Made by a program: the position numbers and the translations under genes. The notes beneath the pieces were generated by a model that ran no database searches, was not told the origin of the DNA, and saw only the letters and a list, made by a program, of their open reading frames with translations. Below, piece after piece: positions 17,041-25,429 of a stretch of 26,327 bases of DNA. Numbering within the stretch: position 1 is the first letter of the stretch; each line of letters begins with the position of its first letter. Source of the DNA: Chara braunii (lineage: Eukaryota; Streptophyta; Charophyceae; Charales; Characeae); assembly GCA_003427395.1 (NCBI GenBank), contig BFEA01000359.1, forward strand, positions 685,136-711,462, read 5' to 3'.

Positions 17041-17764
17041 ATCAGAGAAGTAGCTTCTAGGGCTCAGCTGGCCTCAGAAGAGCCAGCGCCCCAACCAAGA
17101 TTTATCCTGAAGCTCCAGATGATCTGTCCGCTAGAATTTCTTCAAACTTGTCTCCCTGCATGCAGAACTCCGTGGAGACGAAGATCCAGTGATCAATTGG
17201 AGTGAACAACCTTCAGACTCCGGCTGCCGGCCGATTAGTGTTGATGAAACCCTAATCAGGGCAGGTGCCTGACTAGTTTAGGGTTGTGAAACCCTAAACT
17301 AGCCGGGCAGGCCATTTTAAGGGTTCACAAACCTAAATGTAGCTACGCCTAGCAACAGCTCCAATGCAGCATTCCGCTTCGTTGTCCTCTTTGCACCAGT
17401 GCTAGCTGAATTCTAGCCTTTCTCCCCCTCACACACCTCCTATCAACCTCCTCCTCCGAATAACTTCATTGAAGATAGCAGAACACCTTATCCCTACCTT
17501 AAACCACCACTCCCCTCGCCGGCCTAAATTCGGTATTCCTGGCCTTACAGACCGGGATAGCAGAACACCTTATCCCTACCTTAAGCGGTCTCCTAGATGA
17601 AGATGGCCAATAACTTGCTCACAGACTGTACCCGGTTGCATCCAATACCAGGTGTTATGTGACAGATTGAAATTCCATCCGACAAAGCATCAACATGTTT
17701 CCCATACGCATGCGAGATGACAAAGCAGACTTAGAGAGGAAAACCACACCAAAGCAGATTCACG
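17041..17764. other. No gene seen; includes a telomere-motif hairpin and a 28-bp repeat
   Basis: ctagtttagggtt (17273-17285) and aaccctaaactag (17290-17302) form a 13-bp perfect hairpin with loop gtga. A 28-bp phrase starting atagcagaacaccttatccc occurs at 17475 and again at 17557, 82 bp apart. No convincing frame was seen. Confidence 0.6.
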
Positions 17765-18085
17765 ATGCATAGTGGAAGCACAAAGTCCTCCTCTCTCCAG
17801 TTCTCAACCAGTTGCACAAAGGACCCAAGAATCTCAACGGGTAGAAACAACCTCAATCAAACTCACACTAGGCATTTTCAAGCCTTCTGGAGACTTCCTC
17901 CGTCCTCCGACCTCCTATCGTTCAACGCCCAACCTCCAGAGCCTGCAGGCCACCAGTTCCACCTCCCAACAAACTTATTCGCACCAGCTCCTCTCAAAAT
18001 CCCCTTAGATGTAACAGCGCCAGTCAAGAAACCACTGAGGATGGACAACCCTAGCTCTTCTGTAAAGAAGGAACCTCCAACTTGA
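17765..18085 (+). CDS. Weak hypothetical frame
   Basis: A plus-strand frame of 106 codons begins MHSGSTKSSSLQFSTSCTKD and is rich in Ser, Pro and Thr, with no motif I recognise. Another frame across the same bases is equally open. It is listed only because the stretch is otherwise empty; it is more likely non-coding. Confidence 0.12.
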   Translation: MHSGSTKSSSLQFSTSCTKDPRISTGRNNLNQTHTRHFQAFWRLPPSSDLLSFNAQPPEPAGHQFHLPTNLFAPAPLKIPLDVTAPVKKPLRMDNPSSSVKKEPPT

Positions 18086-18199
18086 AGAAGAACACCTTTC
18101 ATTTTTTGTATGTGGATAGGTTTTGTTTTGGCTTCTTTTGGAGGTTTCCAAAGTTTAATACGTCAGCTTTCAAAACAAAAACTGAACTGGAATTAATTG

Positions 18200-18271
18200 C
18201 TGAAGTAAAAGGATTTGAACCTTTGCATGTCGGTATAAAAAAACGATGCCTTCCCACTTGGCTATACTCCA
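18200..18271 (-). pseudogene. trnQ: Mitochondrial-type tRNA-Gln pseudogene
   Basis: On the minus strand the sequence starts tggagtatagccaagtggga and folds as a tRNA. Seven acceptor pairs form (one G-U), the D-stem is gcc/ggc, and the T-arm aaagg-ttcaaat-cctttt is perfect. It closely resembles plant mitochondrial tRNA-Gln(UUG). The anticodon arm is damaged: the loop reads tttttat, so the anticodon is UUU instead of UUG, and one stem pair is lost (T-C). The discriminator G is present. This fits a nuclear copy of mitochondrial DNA that is decaying. The identity rests on my memory of plant mitochondrial tRNAs. Confidence 0.75.
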
Positions 18272-18736
18272 ATGAGGTAAAGTGATCGATCAACGACCTC
18301 AATGTCTTTGTTTGTCCACTCTATCAAATACGGGCACCCAATTTTAACGAGTTTAATGCGTCAGCTTAGAATTGTGTTTTTGCTTCTTAGCTCTATCAAA
18401 TACATCGCCAGTGAAGATAAGATCCGGGCACCCAACCTCCGCCTGGGGGCATGACTCTGGGGGCAGGACCCCCGGGCGAGGTTTCGGGCAGCCTGATTGT
18501 GAAAAATGAAAAGTAAAAAGCTCAAAAGACTTTGGAAAGGAAGTATGTTGTGTAGATTTGCAATGCAGACAACTTTTGGCTAAGGGTCATGTTTGAATTC
18601 CTCATTGCATCCCTACACTTACAAAATCGCTAATGTGAGAAATCCGGCATCCAGGCCGTCTGCCGTCCTACAGGGACGACGACCGTGATCGTCATGCGCT
18701 CCGTGGTCCTATCGGGCCATGGCCAGGATTCACACA
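18272..18736. other. No gene seen; short direct repeats
   Basis: The phrase agtttaatgcgtcagctt (about 18350) repeats agtttaatacgtcagctt (about 18152) on the other side of the tRNA-Gln pseudogene. tctatcaaata and gggcacccaa each occur twice at 18320-18440. A GC-rich piece (cctgggggcatgactctggg to about 18490) follows. No frame stands out. Confidence 0.5.
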
Positions 18737-18758
18737 CGATCTTAAGATTTTAAGATCG
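18737..18758. other. 9-bp palindromic hairpin
   Basis: cgatcttaa (18737-18745) and ttaagatcg (18750-18758) pair perfectly around gatt, and cac/gtg nearly extends the stem with a two-base bulge. Confidence 0.7.
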
Positions 18759-19202
18759 CGTGACGATGCCAACGACCCAGATTAGAAGTTCGCAGTCGAA
18801 CGGAAGCTAGGGCCGTCAGGCCCGGGGAAAATTTGGTTCCAGGCGAGGCGGTCCTAATTGGTCGCAGTGGTTCACCCTTGTCCTGTGCATATCTTTGGCG
18901 ATGCATAGTGGGCCGACACACACATGTGGTGTATAGAGGACGGGACAACACACTCGTATTGACGAGAGAACACGCACTCACATCGGCGCCCGCCCGCCTG
19001 TGCAGGCATACGCACGCGCACGTACAAATTGCCGCTGTGCGGACTCGAACCGGAATGGACAAACCGCAGGTACCTCATACCTGTATAGCAAATGCATCGT
19101 GGGCAGACTGTTAGGGTTCAACCTCTTGATGAGTTGGTGAAAGTCCAATGAAACAGTTTGGCACAGTCATGCGCGAGCGAACGAGTGAGCGCGCCCGCGC
19201 GC
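18759..19202. other. No gene confirmed; weak tRNA-like piece
   Basis: Between about 19021 and 19105 the minus strand shows a perfect anticodon-like arm (caggt-atgaggt-acctg) and ggttcgagtcc, but no matching acceptor stem or D-arm. It is not called as a tRNA. The rest is anonymous. Confidence 0.4.
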
Positions 19203-19286
<84 letters not shown>

Positions 19287-19287
19287 N

Positions 19288-19371
<84 letters not shown>
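19203..19371. repeat. GA microsatellite, about 170 bp
   Basis: A nearly pure (ga)n run of more than 80 units, with one N at 19287. Frames through it (Glu-Arg or Leu-Ser repeats) are artefacts. The N suggests base-calling or assembly trouble, so the true length is uncertain. Confidence 0.99.
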
Positions 19372-19374
<3 letters not shown>

Positions 19375-20368
19375 GAAAGATAAGGAGCATGATTTACGAG
19401 GACAAGGTAAGATGATAATTGCGACATGACGATGGGATTGGGTTCTAGGAGAAGGTAATTGGGAGGGAGATGACGACGTGAAGGACTTTGGGTAGGAATG
19501 CAAGTGGGAGGGAGCAAAGGATGTGAGGGAATAATGAAATGGGGAGGGAGTGGAGGGTGTGGGGGAATCAGGATAAGGGGAACGAAAGATGGGTGTGGCA
19601 GTTGTTGGGGGAGATCAGGGCGAAGGAGGACAAGTACAACGATTGTGGGGGAGTTGGGATCGGGGAAAAGGAGGATGTTTGCACCACTTGAGGGAAGGGA
19701 GTGGGTAAAGACGAGGGATAGCAGGCACGCACAAATTGGGAGGAAAAAGGGAATGGAGAGGGGCGTGTGAGAATTTGGGAAAGGAGGGTAGAGAAGGGCA
19801 GGAGGAGGCACAATAGGACAGTGGGGGGATCCTAGAATTTGACAAGGGCAAGTTGACAGTACGGGTGGACGGTAATGGGGGAGGGTTAGGGGGGAAGTTG
19901 GAAGGGGGGGGATGCTAAAGGTGCAAAGTACATACCCTTCGGGCGACTTGCCCAAAGTAGAAAAATCGACCTACAATATAGGATATAACCGGACAAAAAC
20001 AAAAAAAAAAATATTTAGAACTCAAACCACTAGTACTTGGCCTAGCTATCGGCGGTGGGAAAAAATAGAGTAGAAACATTTTTAGACGGATGAATTTGGG
20101 CGCTCCTGTAGTGGCTCGTTTATTTTCTAAAGTCGTGGCTTGTTTAGGAAGTACTGGTGGTTTAGTTATCAAACATTGATGGTTGTTTTGTTACATGAAC
20201 CTCAACAAATTCAATTTCCATACAATATAGATTTAGATGTTTTCAATTAAAGGCACCAACTGTCAAGCGACCAATAAGAAACTTAACCCCACCACTGTGT
20301 CTAGGGGGACACATGTATGAGCGCATACAGGAAAAAAATAAGCTTCTTGTTTTGTTGTGGTGGCTGCA
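19372..20368. other. No gene seen; purine-biased DNA and a 29-codon frame
   Basis: 19380-19920 is G-rich on the plus strand (gggagggag, gggggag). At 20090-20179 a small plus-strand frame begins MNLGAPVVARLFSKVVACLG. It looks protein-like but I do not recognise it. It lies close to the mitochondrial tRNA pseudogenes and could be organelle-derived. Confidence 0.35.
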
Positions 20369-20476
20369 TTTACTTTTTTGGGCGAGTTGCATTCTTAACC
20401 TGCGTTTACTCTTTTGGGTGAGTTGCTTTCTTAGCCTGTGTTTACTCTTTTGGGTGAGTTGCATTCTTAGCTCAGC
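20369..20476. repeat. 36-bp tandem repeat, three copies, running into tRNA-Arg
   Basis: Units start at 20369, 20405 and 20441, each tttact(c/t)ttttgggtgagtt-type followed by gcattcttag(c/a)c. The end of every unit equals the first 11 or so bases of the tRNA-Arg pseudogene (gcattcttagc). The repeat therefore arose by duplicating the tRNA's 5' flank together with its 5' end. Confidence 0.9.
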
Positions 20477-20532
20477 TAAACAGAGCAACAACCTTCTAAG
20501 TTGAGGGTCACAGGTTCATATCTGTAGGATGC
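20461..20532 (+). pseudogene. trnR: Mitochondrial-type tRNA-Arg(UCU) pseudogene
   Basis: The sequence gcattcttagctcagctaaa… folds into a tRNA. The acceptor gcattct/aggatgc has seven pairs (one G-U), the D-stem is gctc/gagc, and the anticodon stem caac/gttg holds the loop cttctaa, which gives anticodon UCU (Arg). The T-arm acaggttcatatctgt is one base short compared with a normal 5-bp stem and 7-base loop. Since only that base is missing, the gene has probably been inactivated recently. It is 10 bp upstream of a tRNA-Tyr pseudogene on the same strand. Origin in mitochondrial DNA is inferred from the company it keeps and from the overall sequence. Confidence 0.75.
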
Positions 20533-20542
20533 TGAATTCTTT

Positions 20543-20629
20543 AGGAGAGTGGCCGAGTCGTTAAAAGCGACGGACTGTAAATCTGTTGACAGTTATTTTT
20601 CTACGTAGGCCTGAATCCTTCCTCTCCCA
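20543..20629 (+). pseudogene. trnY: Mitochondrial-type tRNA-Tyr(GUA) pseudogene
   Basis: aggagagtggccgagtcgtt begins a class II tRNA. The acceptor is aggagag/ctctccc (six of seven pairs), and the anticodon arm acgga-ctgtaaa-tctgt gives GUA (Tyr). A long variable arm follows, with discriminator A. The T-loop is changed from ttcgaat to cctgaat and one T-stem pair is lost. The sequence closely follows plant mitochondrial tRNA-Tyr (gggagagtggccgag…) and is unlike the plastid form. With tRNA-Arg ten bases upstream, the pair looks like a piece of mitochondrial genome in the nucleus. Confidence 0.8.
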
Positions 20630-20909
20630 CTTCGTGGCATTCATACATTCATTAATTAAATGTAATGTATTTGTGGTGATTAAAGTCTAGGATGGACCTA
20701 TGCTTTGAGTGATAAGTTTTCAGAGTGTTGAAAATGCGCTTGTACATGAAAAATGTGAATGAAACTCAACCCAGAACATGGAAAGGTACGTGGCTGCATC
20801 ACTTTCACCTTTTTGCCAGGGCTCTGAGGCCCCCAGCCGTGGTCCAGAACTGAGCCTACTCAGCTTGGACCCGACCCCCTTGTGCAGGTAAAGTTGGTCT
20901 CGTTCACTT

Positions 20910-20990
20910 GAACATAACGCATATGCATTGCAAACGAATACAACGCACGATATGCGTTGTATTTGTTTACAATGCATATGCATTATGTTC
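20910..20990. repeat. 38-bp near-perfect inverted repeat
   Basis: Arms 20910-20947 and 20953-20990 are reverse complements in 35 of 38 bases, with a 5-base loop (cgata). All three differences are transitions. Each arm contains the palindrome gcatatgc and ends gaacata. It ends about 90 bp before the gag start codon at 21079. It could be a foldback insertion, a cruciform, or part of the retroelement leader. Confidence 0.95.
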
Positions 20991-21078
20991 GGGGGAAGAC
21001 GTTTGTCAAGAAGTCAAGGAGGAGGGAAGGGAGAACAAAGCGAAAAAAACGAAGAATCTGAATTTGAACGGAGAAATA

Positions 21079-21408
21079 ATGGATGATACAATCAAGCAAC
21101 TGCAAGCTGCATTAGAGGCAAAAATGAAGAAAAAGGAAGCCTATCAAAGACAACGGAAAGAGAAAGAGCAGCAGGCAAGGAAAGTAGAAGAAATGAAGAA
21201 GAAAATTAATGTTGGTTCGCAAATGGACTTGGCGTCCGTGATGCAGAATATGATGGCCTACGTTGCACACCTCGAAACCAAAATCAACGACGTTATCGCA
21301 AAACTTCAGACGGTGACAAGGTTTGTGAAAGGCAAGAACAAGGGCGTGCAAGAAGAGAATGAAAAGAAAGAAAAGAGGAAAATAAAGAACCTCGAGGAAA
21401 ATAGATGA
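21079..21408 (+). pseudogene. gag: Ty3/gypsy gag, N-terminal coiled-coil part
   Basis: From the ATG at 21079 the frame reads MDDTIKQLQAALEAKMKKKE and continues as a highly charged coiled-coil (KEKEQQARKVEEMKKK; HLETKINDVIAKLQTVTRFV) to a TGA at 21408. Gag N-termini of plant and algal Ty3/gypsy elements are often of this kind. The frame continues without a break upstream into the inverted repeat, but that part is unlikely to be coding. The following gag core lies in another frame that begins at 21405. Confidence 0.65.
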
Positions 21409-22050
21409 AGGACGCCATTAAGACACGTGACCCTAAAAAACGCGAACCTTCCAAAAAGGAACCCTCAAAGAAAGGTGGAGGGGAGAAGCCGAAAAGGAGA
21501 GAGAACGTAAAGATAAAATTGCCATTTACCTATAACGGAAATAAGGGAGATCATCTGTTCTTGTGGATTGTATGAATTCAGACTTACTGTCGGACCAGTC
21601 CCATGGCTGAAGATAACCAAGTAGCCTTCTCCACTTCCTGTCTGGGAGAAGTAGCTAAGGAATGGGTTTTGTTTGGGGCCAACGCTGTTGGCTTTGAAGA
21701 CACTGGTGAGTGGGCCAAACGATGACGCTCCGCGAATTTCTCCAGAAAATGAAGGAGAGGTTCTCGGACAAGACCACGTCCGACAAGGCTTTTGATGAGC
21801 TCACCACTATCGGATAAAACCGTTGGTCTAGCGTCGAGACCGTGTTGCGTGAAGTGGATCGTATTTTGTAGGTATCCGGACTGAACCTACAAGACAACCA
21901 GGTACTATATATCTACTCACGCGCATTGCCAGAACCCATCCGCGGACAACGTGTGGGAGAAGCTTATCGACAATTCTGGGACCTCGCTCTCTAGATGGAA
22001 CATACGAGTGCACAGGTAAAGGAACGAATGCGGGCGTTGTAAAGGGTGGG
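21405..22050 (+). pseudogene. gag: Ty3/gypsy gag, capsid-like core, broken
   Basis: A frame from ATG 21405 reads KDAIKTRDPKKREPSKKEPS (basic) and then KIKLPFTYNGNKGDHLFLW, the usual start of a gag core (…f.G….lf.W…). Further pieces in shifting frames read GEVAKEWVLFGANAVGF, LREFLQKMKERFSDKTT, NLQDNQVLYIYSRALPEPIR and GEAYRQFWDLAL. This is the order of helices seen in retrotransposon gag. It contains several in-frame stops (near 21575, 21816, 21870) and frameshifts, so no full protein is made. Confidence 0.7.
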
Positions 22051-22367
22051 CAATCAAGTGGGTTTGGGAACAGGAAACGAGTTTTGTGGAGGCAAAAACG
22101 ACAAGATCACACTCTTATCGTTTTTTGTGATGAAACCATGGAAGATGGCCCCTCGAAGAAACCAAAGGTGAAACCAGTGGTGGCGGTGAGTCAGGGAAGG
22201 GTGATGTCACCGCGATGGTGGCCAGCAAGGGAGGCACCACGAATGGAGGATTTAAGAAGAAGAGGCGACGCTTCTTTCCTAAGCATCATGACATTGCTTC
22301 TGGACGACCTTGGGAGAAGATGAGCCTTTCTCATAAGGAATGGCAGGAAGAAATGGATATCCGATAG

Positions 22368-22409
22368 TGCCTGAAATGTGGCACTGAGGGATACATTATT
22401 GCGTGGTAT
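22368..22409 (+). pseudogene. Degenerate gag CCHC zinc knuckle
   Basis: CLKCGTEGYIIAWY has the spacing C-x2-C-x4-H-x4-C of the nucleic-acid-binding knuckle, but the His and the last Cys are both Tyr. Both changes are compatible with single G-to-A or C-to-T type transitions, typical of decay of methylated DNA. Zinc would not bind. Confidence 0.65.
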
Positions 22410-22689
22410 ACTTTGATCCAGAACCCAAAAGGGAGCAGCCCGTAGGAGTAGCATCTGCTCCCACTGATTTGGAAGGTTTGGATAAAGGTAAGGCACCCCA
22501 AATCTTTTTCAACTGCCCAACTCACATGGCAGAGGATGACTCTTCTTCCTCTCATTACCCAGACCACCCTGAAAAAGTTGTGTTGTGTCTCATTGGATGA
22601 TTCCCTTGATGAACTTGGTTGTGAATTGCAAAGTTCATAGGCTAAGAAAGCGAAGAGTAGGGGTGAACTAATGATTGCAAACATTGGGA

Positions 22690-22860
22690 TTGCGCAAACA
22701 CGAGTTGGTGCTTTATTGGATCCTGGATCTACGCGATCCTACATCTATGAGAGTGCAGGACCTACCGAGACTTATTACGTTTGTGTTAGCCTATCAAAGT
22801 ACCATTATTGTCTCTCAGTTTGTCGACCGCAGCAAGTGCTATTTTCGTAAGAAGGAAGGT
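22690..22860 (+). pseudogene. Ty3/gypsy aspartic protease remnant
   Basis: The translation GALLDPGSTRSYIYESAG has the retroviral-type protease active site (L-L-D-x-G-(S/A)-T) with Pro after the catalytic Asp, where Ser or Thr is usual. It is followed by …SLSKYHYCLSVCRPQ in a disturbed frame. The position between the zinc knuckle and the RT is as expected for a Ty3/gypsy pol. Confidence 0.6.
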
Positions 22861-23126
22861 AATTGAATATTGCACAAGGTAACCTTCCTTCCTTTATAAA
22901 AATCTACCTCTTGATTTGATTCTAGGTATGGCTTGGCTCGAGGGAGCTGAACCAGAAGTCAAGTTAAACTAAAAGATGAAAAATCTGAAATGAAATTAAT
23001 TAAGTTGTTTCACAAGTGTGGTTCTGACTCATCACTGTATTTTATTGTACGAGTCTTCCTCCTTTCCGAAGCATGATCGCGAAAAAGAAGTTGGTATAGG
23101 ATGTAAAAAAGGTACTTGTCAAGAAT

Positions 23127-23860
23127 GTGGGTGAGTGTTCTTCGTCCTATCCTCCTCCTATCGGAAAACTACTTGATGAATATAAGGACCTACAGGTCGA
23201 ACCGACGGGAGTAATTGAGCGTGCTATTAAGCACACCATTGAAATTATGCTCGGAAGTGAAATTCACAAAGGACCGATTTACCGTATGTCTCCGAGGGAA
23301 GTGGAATAAATAGATAAACAATTGCAGGAACTTACCGAGAAATGATGGACTAGACCAAGTTCCTCTCCCTACGGCGCATCTATACTTTTTGTACCTAAAA
23401 AGGAAGGAGAACTTAGATTGTGTATCAACTACTGAGGATTGAATTCCGTAACTATAAAGAACGTGGAACCCCTTTCTCAAATTGATGACCTTTTTTTATT
23501 AGTTGCAGGGTTGCAGGTACGTCAACAAGATTGATCTAAAGTTTGGCTACCACCAGATCAAGGTGGCACCTGAAGATCAACACAAGACGGTGTTTTGAAC
23601 TAGATACGGGCACTACAACTTTGCGGTGATGCCCTTCAGCCTAACTAAAGCGCCAACAACCTTGTAACGCTCCATGAATGAATTGTTTCGACAACATCCT
23701 CGTCTATAGCAAGATAGGAGTAGGTAACTATAAATTGAACCATGAGAAGTCATAATTTGCTAAGTCTGAGGTACTTTACCTTGGACATACATGAAGGATT
23801 GAGGACTGAAGAGAAATTGGCCCAAACCCAGGATAGTCATTGAGTTGCGATCTTTTCTAG
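23127..23860 (+). pseudogene. pol: Ty3/gypsy reverse transcriptase, decayed and internally deleted
   Basis: The RT copies element RNA into DNA. In order: LLDEYKDLQVEP…AIKHTIEIMLGS and YRMSPREVE; then RPSSSPYGASILFVPKKEGE and LRLCINY-stop-GLNSVTIKN. Motif A follows as NKIDLKFGYHQIKVAPEDQ, motif B as FAVMPFSLTKAPTTL and motif C as FDNILVYSK. Motif C normally reads YLDDILVYS, so the second catalytic Asp is Asn. The distance from motif B to motif C is too short, so about 30 codons are deleted near 23690. Stops interrupt the frame at 23307, 23343, 23434 and 23596. NHEKS…AKSEVLYLGHT continues toward the connection domain. Confidence 0.88.
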
Positions 23861-24034
23861 GACGTACTAGCTATTATAGGAAGTTCGTAGGAAACTTTGC
23901 CCTTATAGGCAGAGATTGCTAAAAAAAGAGAAACCTTAGTTATGAGACTCAGATTGCAAGTAGCTAGTCAGTATGGGGATTGCTTTCGTGCTACAACAAG
24001 ATTATGGGAAAGGCTATAGACTTGTGGGCCACCT

Positions 24035-24260
24035 ATGAAAAGGGAGTTGTATGCCTTAGTTGAAGCACTGGACTGGAAGCACTACCTGCTCCGAAGGCAC
24101 TTCACGATCTACTCAGATCACTCGACCCTGAAGCGGTAAAGATGCAACTGTGGTTATTCGACAAGTTGGTAAGATGGTCTGCATTCAGCGACACCTTTGA
24201 TTTTGATATGAAAACCATAAAAGGAAAGTCTAACGTTGTTGCTGATGCCTTGTCCAGATA
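24035..24260 (+). pseudogene. pol: Ty3/gypsy RNase H remnant
   Basis: KRELYALVEALDWKHYLLRR followed by HFTIYSDHSTLK has the E…AL…W..YL..R.F.(I/V)..DH layout of Ty3/gypsy RNase H, with the Glu and Asp in place. The end, FDFDMKTIKGKSNVVADALS, is the usual 'i.Y..GK.N.vADaLSR' C-terminus. Between the two parts a short piece is missing or shifted (near 24140). The C-terminus is then repeated twice more downstream. Confidence 0.85.
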
Positions 24261-24528
24261 GATTTTGATATGAAAACCATAAAAGGAAAGTCTAATGTTA
24301 TCGCTGATGCCTTGTCCAGATACTCTGATTTCTTTGGCACTATTGTTACCTACCTAGACTTCAGGACTGAGTTAAAATATCAGATTCGCCACCTTTGATT
24401 TTGATCTAAAAACCATAAAAGGAAAGTCTAATGTTGTCGTTGATGCCTTGTCTAGATGCTCTGATTTCTTTGGCACTATTGTTACCTACCTAGACATCGG
24501 AACTAAGTTAAAATTTTAGATTCGCCAA
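24192..24528. repeat. Triplicated RNase H C-terminus
   Basis: The block gattttgatatgaaaaccat…gatgccttgtccagat occurs at 24199, 24261 and 24397. The 24261 and 24397 copies also share the next ~75 bases (tctgatttctttggcactat… and the tagacttcagg/tagacatcgg region). The steps are 62 and 136 bp. The third copy has lost more (ctaaaaacc, gtcgttgatgcc). It is a nested tandem duplication inside the pol remnant. Confidence 0.92.
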
Positions 24529-24549
24529 GGGTATGTTGGGGAACCCAAG

Positions 24550-25090
24550 ATGAGTCCTATCATTCCGACCCTTCAGAAGAATCCTGAGCTCTTCCCTGAA
24601 TATTGCATGTCTGATGGCATACTCTTCTTTATCGACAATACTGAAGAAAGAATTTGCATTCCTCACAAAGAAGAAATCAAAAGTCTAACTATTGGGAAAT
24701 GTCATGATACTGAGGGTCACTTCGGATTCAGGAAGACGTTTGCTGACACACGTGAGCTTTTTGAATGGTGAGGAAGGAAGGAAGATGTCACTATGTGAGA
24801 ACTTGTCGTGTTTGTCAGGGAAACAAGTCGTCTCATGAGAATCCTTTGGGACTGCTTAGACCACTTCCTATTCCAAGTGAATCTGTTGACTTTATGAGTC
24901 TTACCAAGAGTCGGAATAGAAACAACCAAGTAATGGTGACTGTTCATAGGTTCTCCAAATATGTAATGTTCATTCCCTTACACGTCATCCAGAAGTTCCA
25001 AATGTGATGGGTTTCCGAGTACGGATTTTCGAAAACCATCGTCTTTGATACGGATGTACGGTTCACCAACCCGCAATTCCAATGGCTGCT
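24550..25090 (+). pseudogene. pol: Ty3/gypsy integrase, truncated
   Basis: Integrase inserts the DNA copy into the genome. GKCHDTEGHFGFRKTFADTR and then YVRTCRVCQGNKSSHENPLG form the HHCC zinc-binding N-domain, with a frame change between the halves. The catalytic core has PLPIPSESVDFMSLTKS (first Asp), VMVTVHRFSKYVMFIPL (His where Asp is usual in 'DRFSK') and FDTDVRFTNPQFQWLLE (second Asp). The sequence ends near 25090, before the catalytic Glu, and changes abruptly to GC-rich DNA (acggccgcggccgaagaggc). The element is therefore cut off, and no 3' LTR was found. Confidence 0.85.
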
Positions 25091-25330
25091 GGAAACTACG
25101 TGACCCCAACGGCCGCGGCCGAAGAGGCCGGCCGCCGTGATCGTTTTGCGTGGGAGCCCGACTTTTTCTGCCGCCGTGCGTCCAAAACCGGGGCGCCCAC
25201 ATCGCCTGCACATGACGTCCCCCACCATAATCAACTAAAAAAAAAAAAAAGTGAAATTGGGGGGGTTGTTTTCAGGTGGGGGGGAAAAAATATTAATAAC
25301 CCCCAACAAAGATAACCATTTTCTTTTTTT
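25091..25330. other. No gene seen; GC-rich junction
   Basis: cggccgcggccgaagaggccggccg (about 25110-25135) is a GC-rich partial palindrome directly after the break in the integrase. An A-run follows at 25237-25250 and G-runs at 25259-25290. It may mark a rearrangement point. Confidence 0.4.
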
Positions 25331-25349
25331 TTTATGTTGTGTGTGTGTC

Positions 25350-25373
25350 TGTCTCTCTCTCTCTCTCTCAACC

Positions 25374-25404
<31 letters not shown>

Positions 25405-25405
25405 T
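25350..25405. repeat. TC and AC microsatellites
   Basis: (tc)n at about 25351-25368 is followed by (ac)n at about 25373-25398 and then aaac-type repeats to 25427. Frames through them are artefacts. Confidence 0.95.
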
Positions 25406-25429
25406 ACAAAAACAAACAAACAAACAAGT

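Noticed and set aside
16480-17330. Interstitial telomere array
   Set aside because: Only isolated ttaggg or aaaccctaa units with other sequence between them; no run longer than about two units.
19021-19110. Possible tRNA-Leu(GAG) on the minus strand
   Set aside because: The anticodon arm and ggttcgagtcc look right, but the acceptor strands do not pair, there is no D-arm, and position 32 is A. Probably chance.
19148-19955. Long frames at 19148-19955 (Glu-Arg and Leu-Ser repeats, Pro-rich)
   Set aside because: They are translations of the GA microsatellite and of G-rich flanks; no domain or codon pattern supports a gene.
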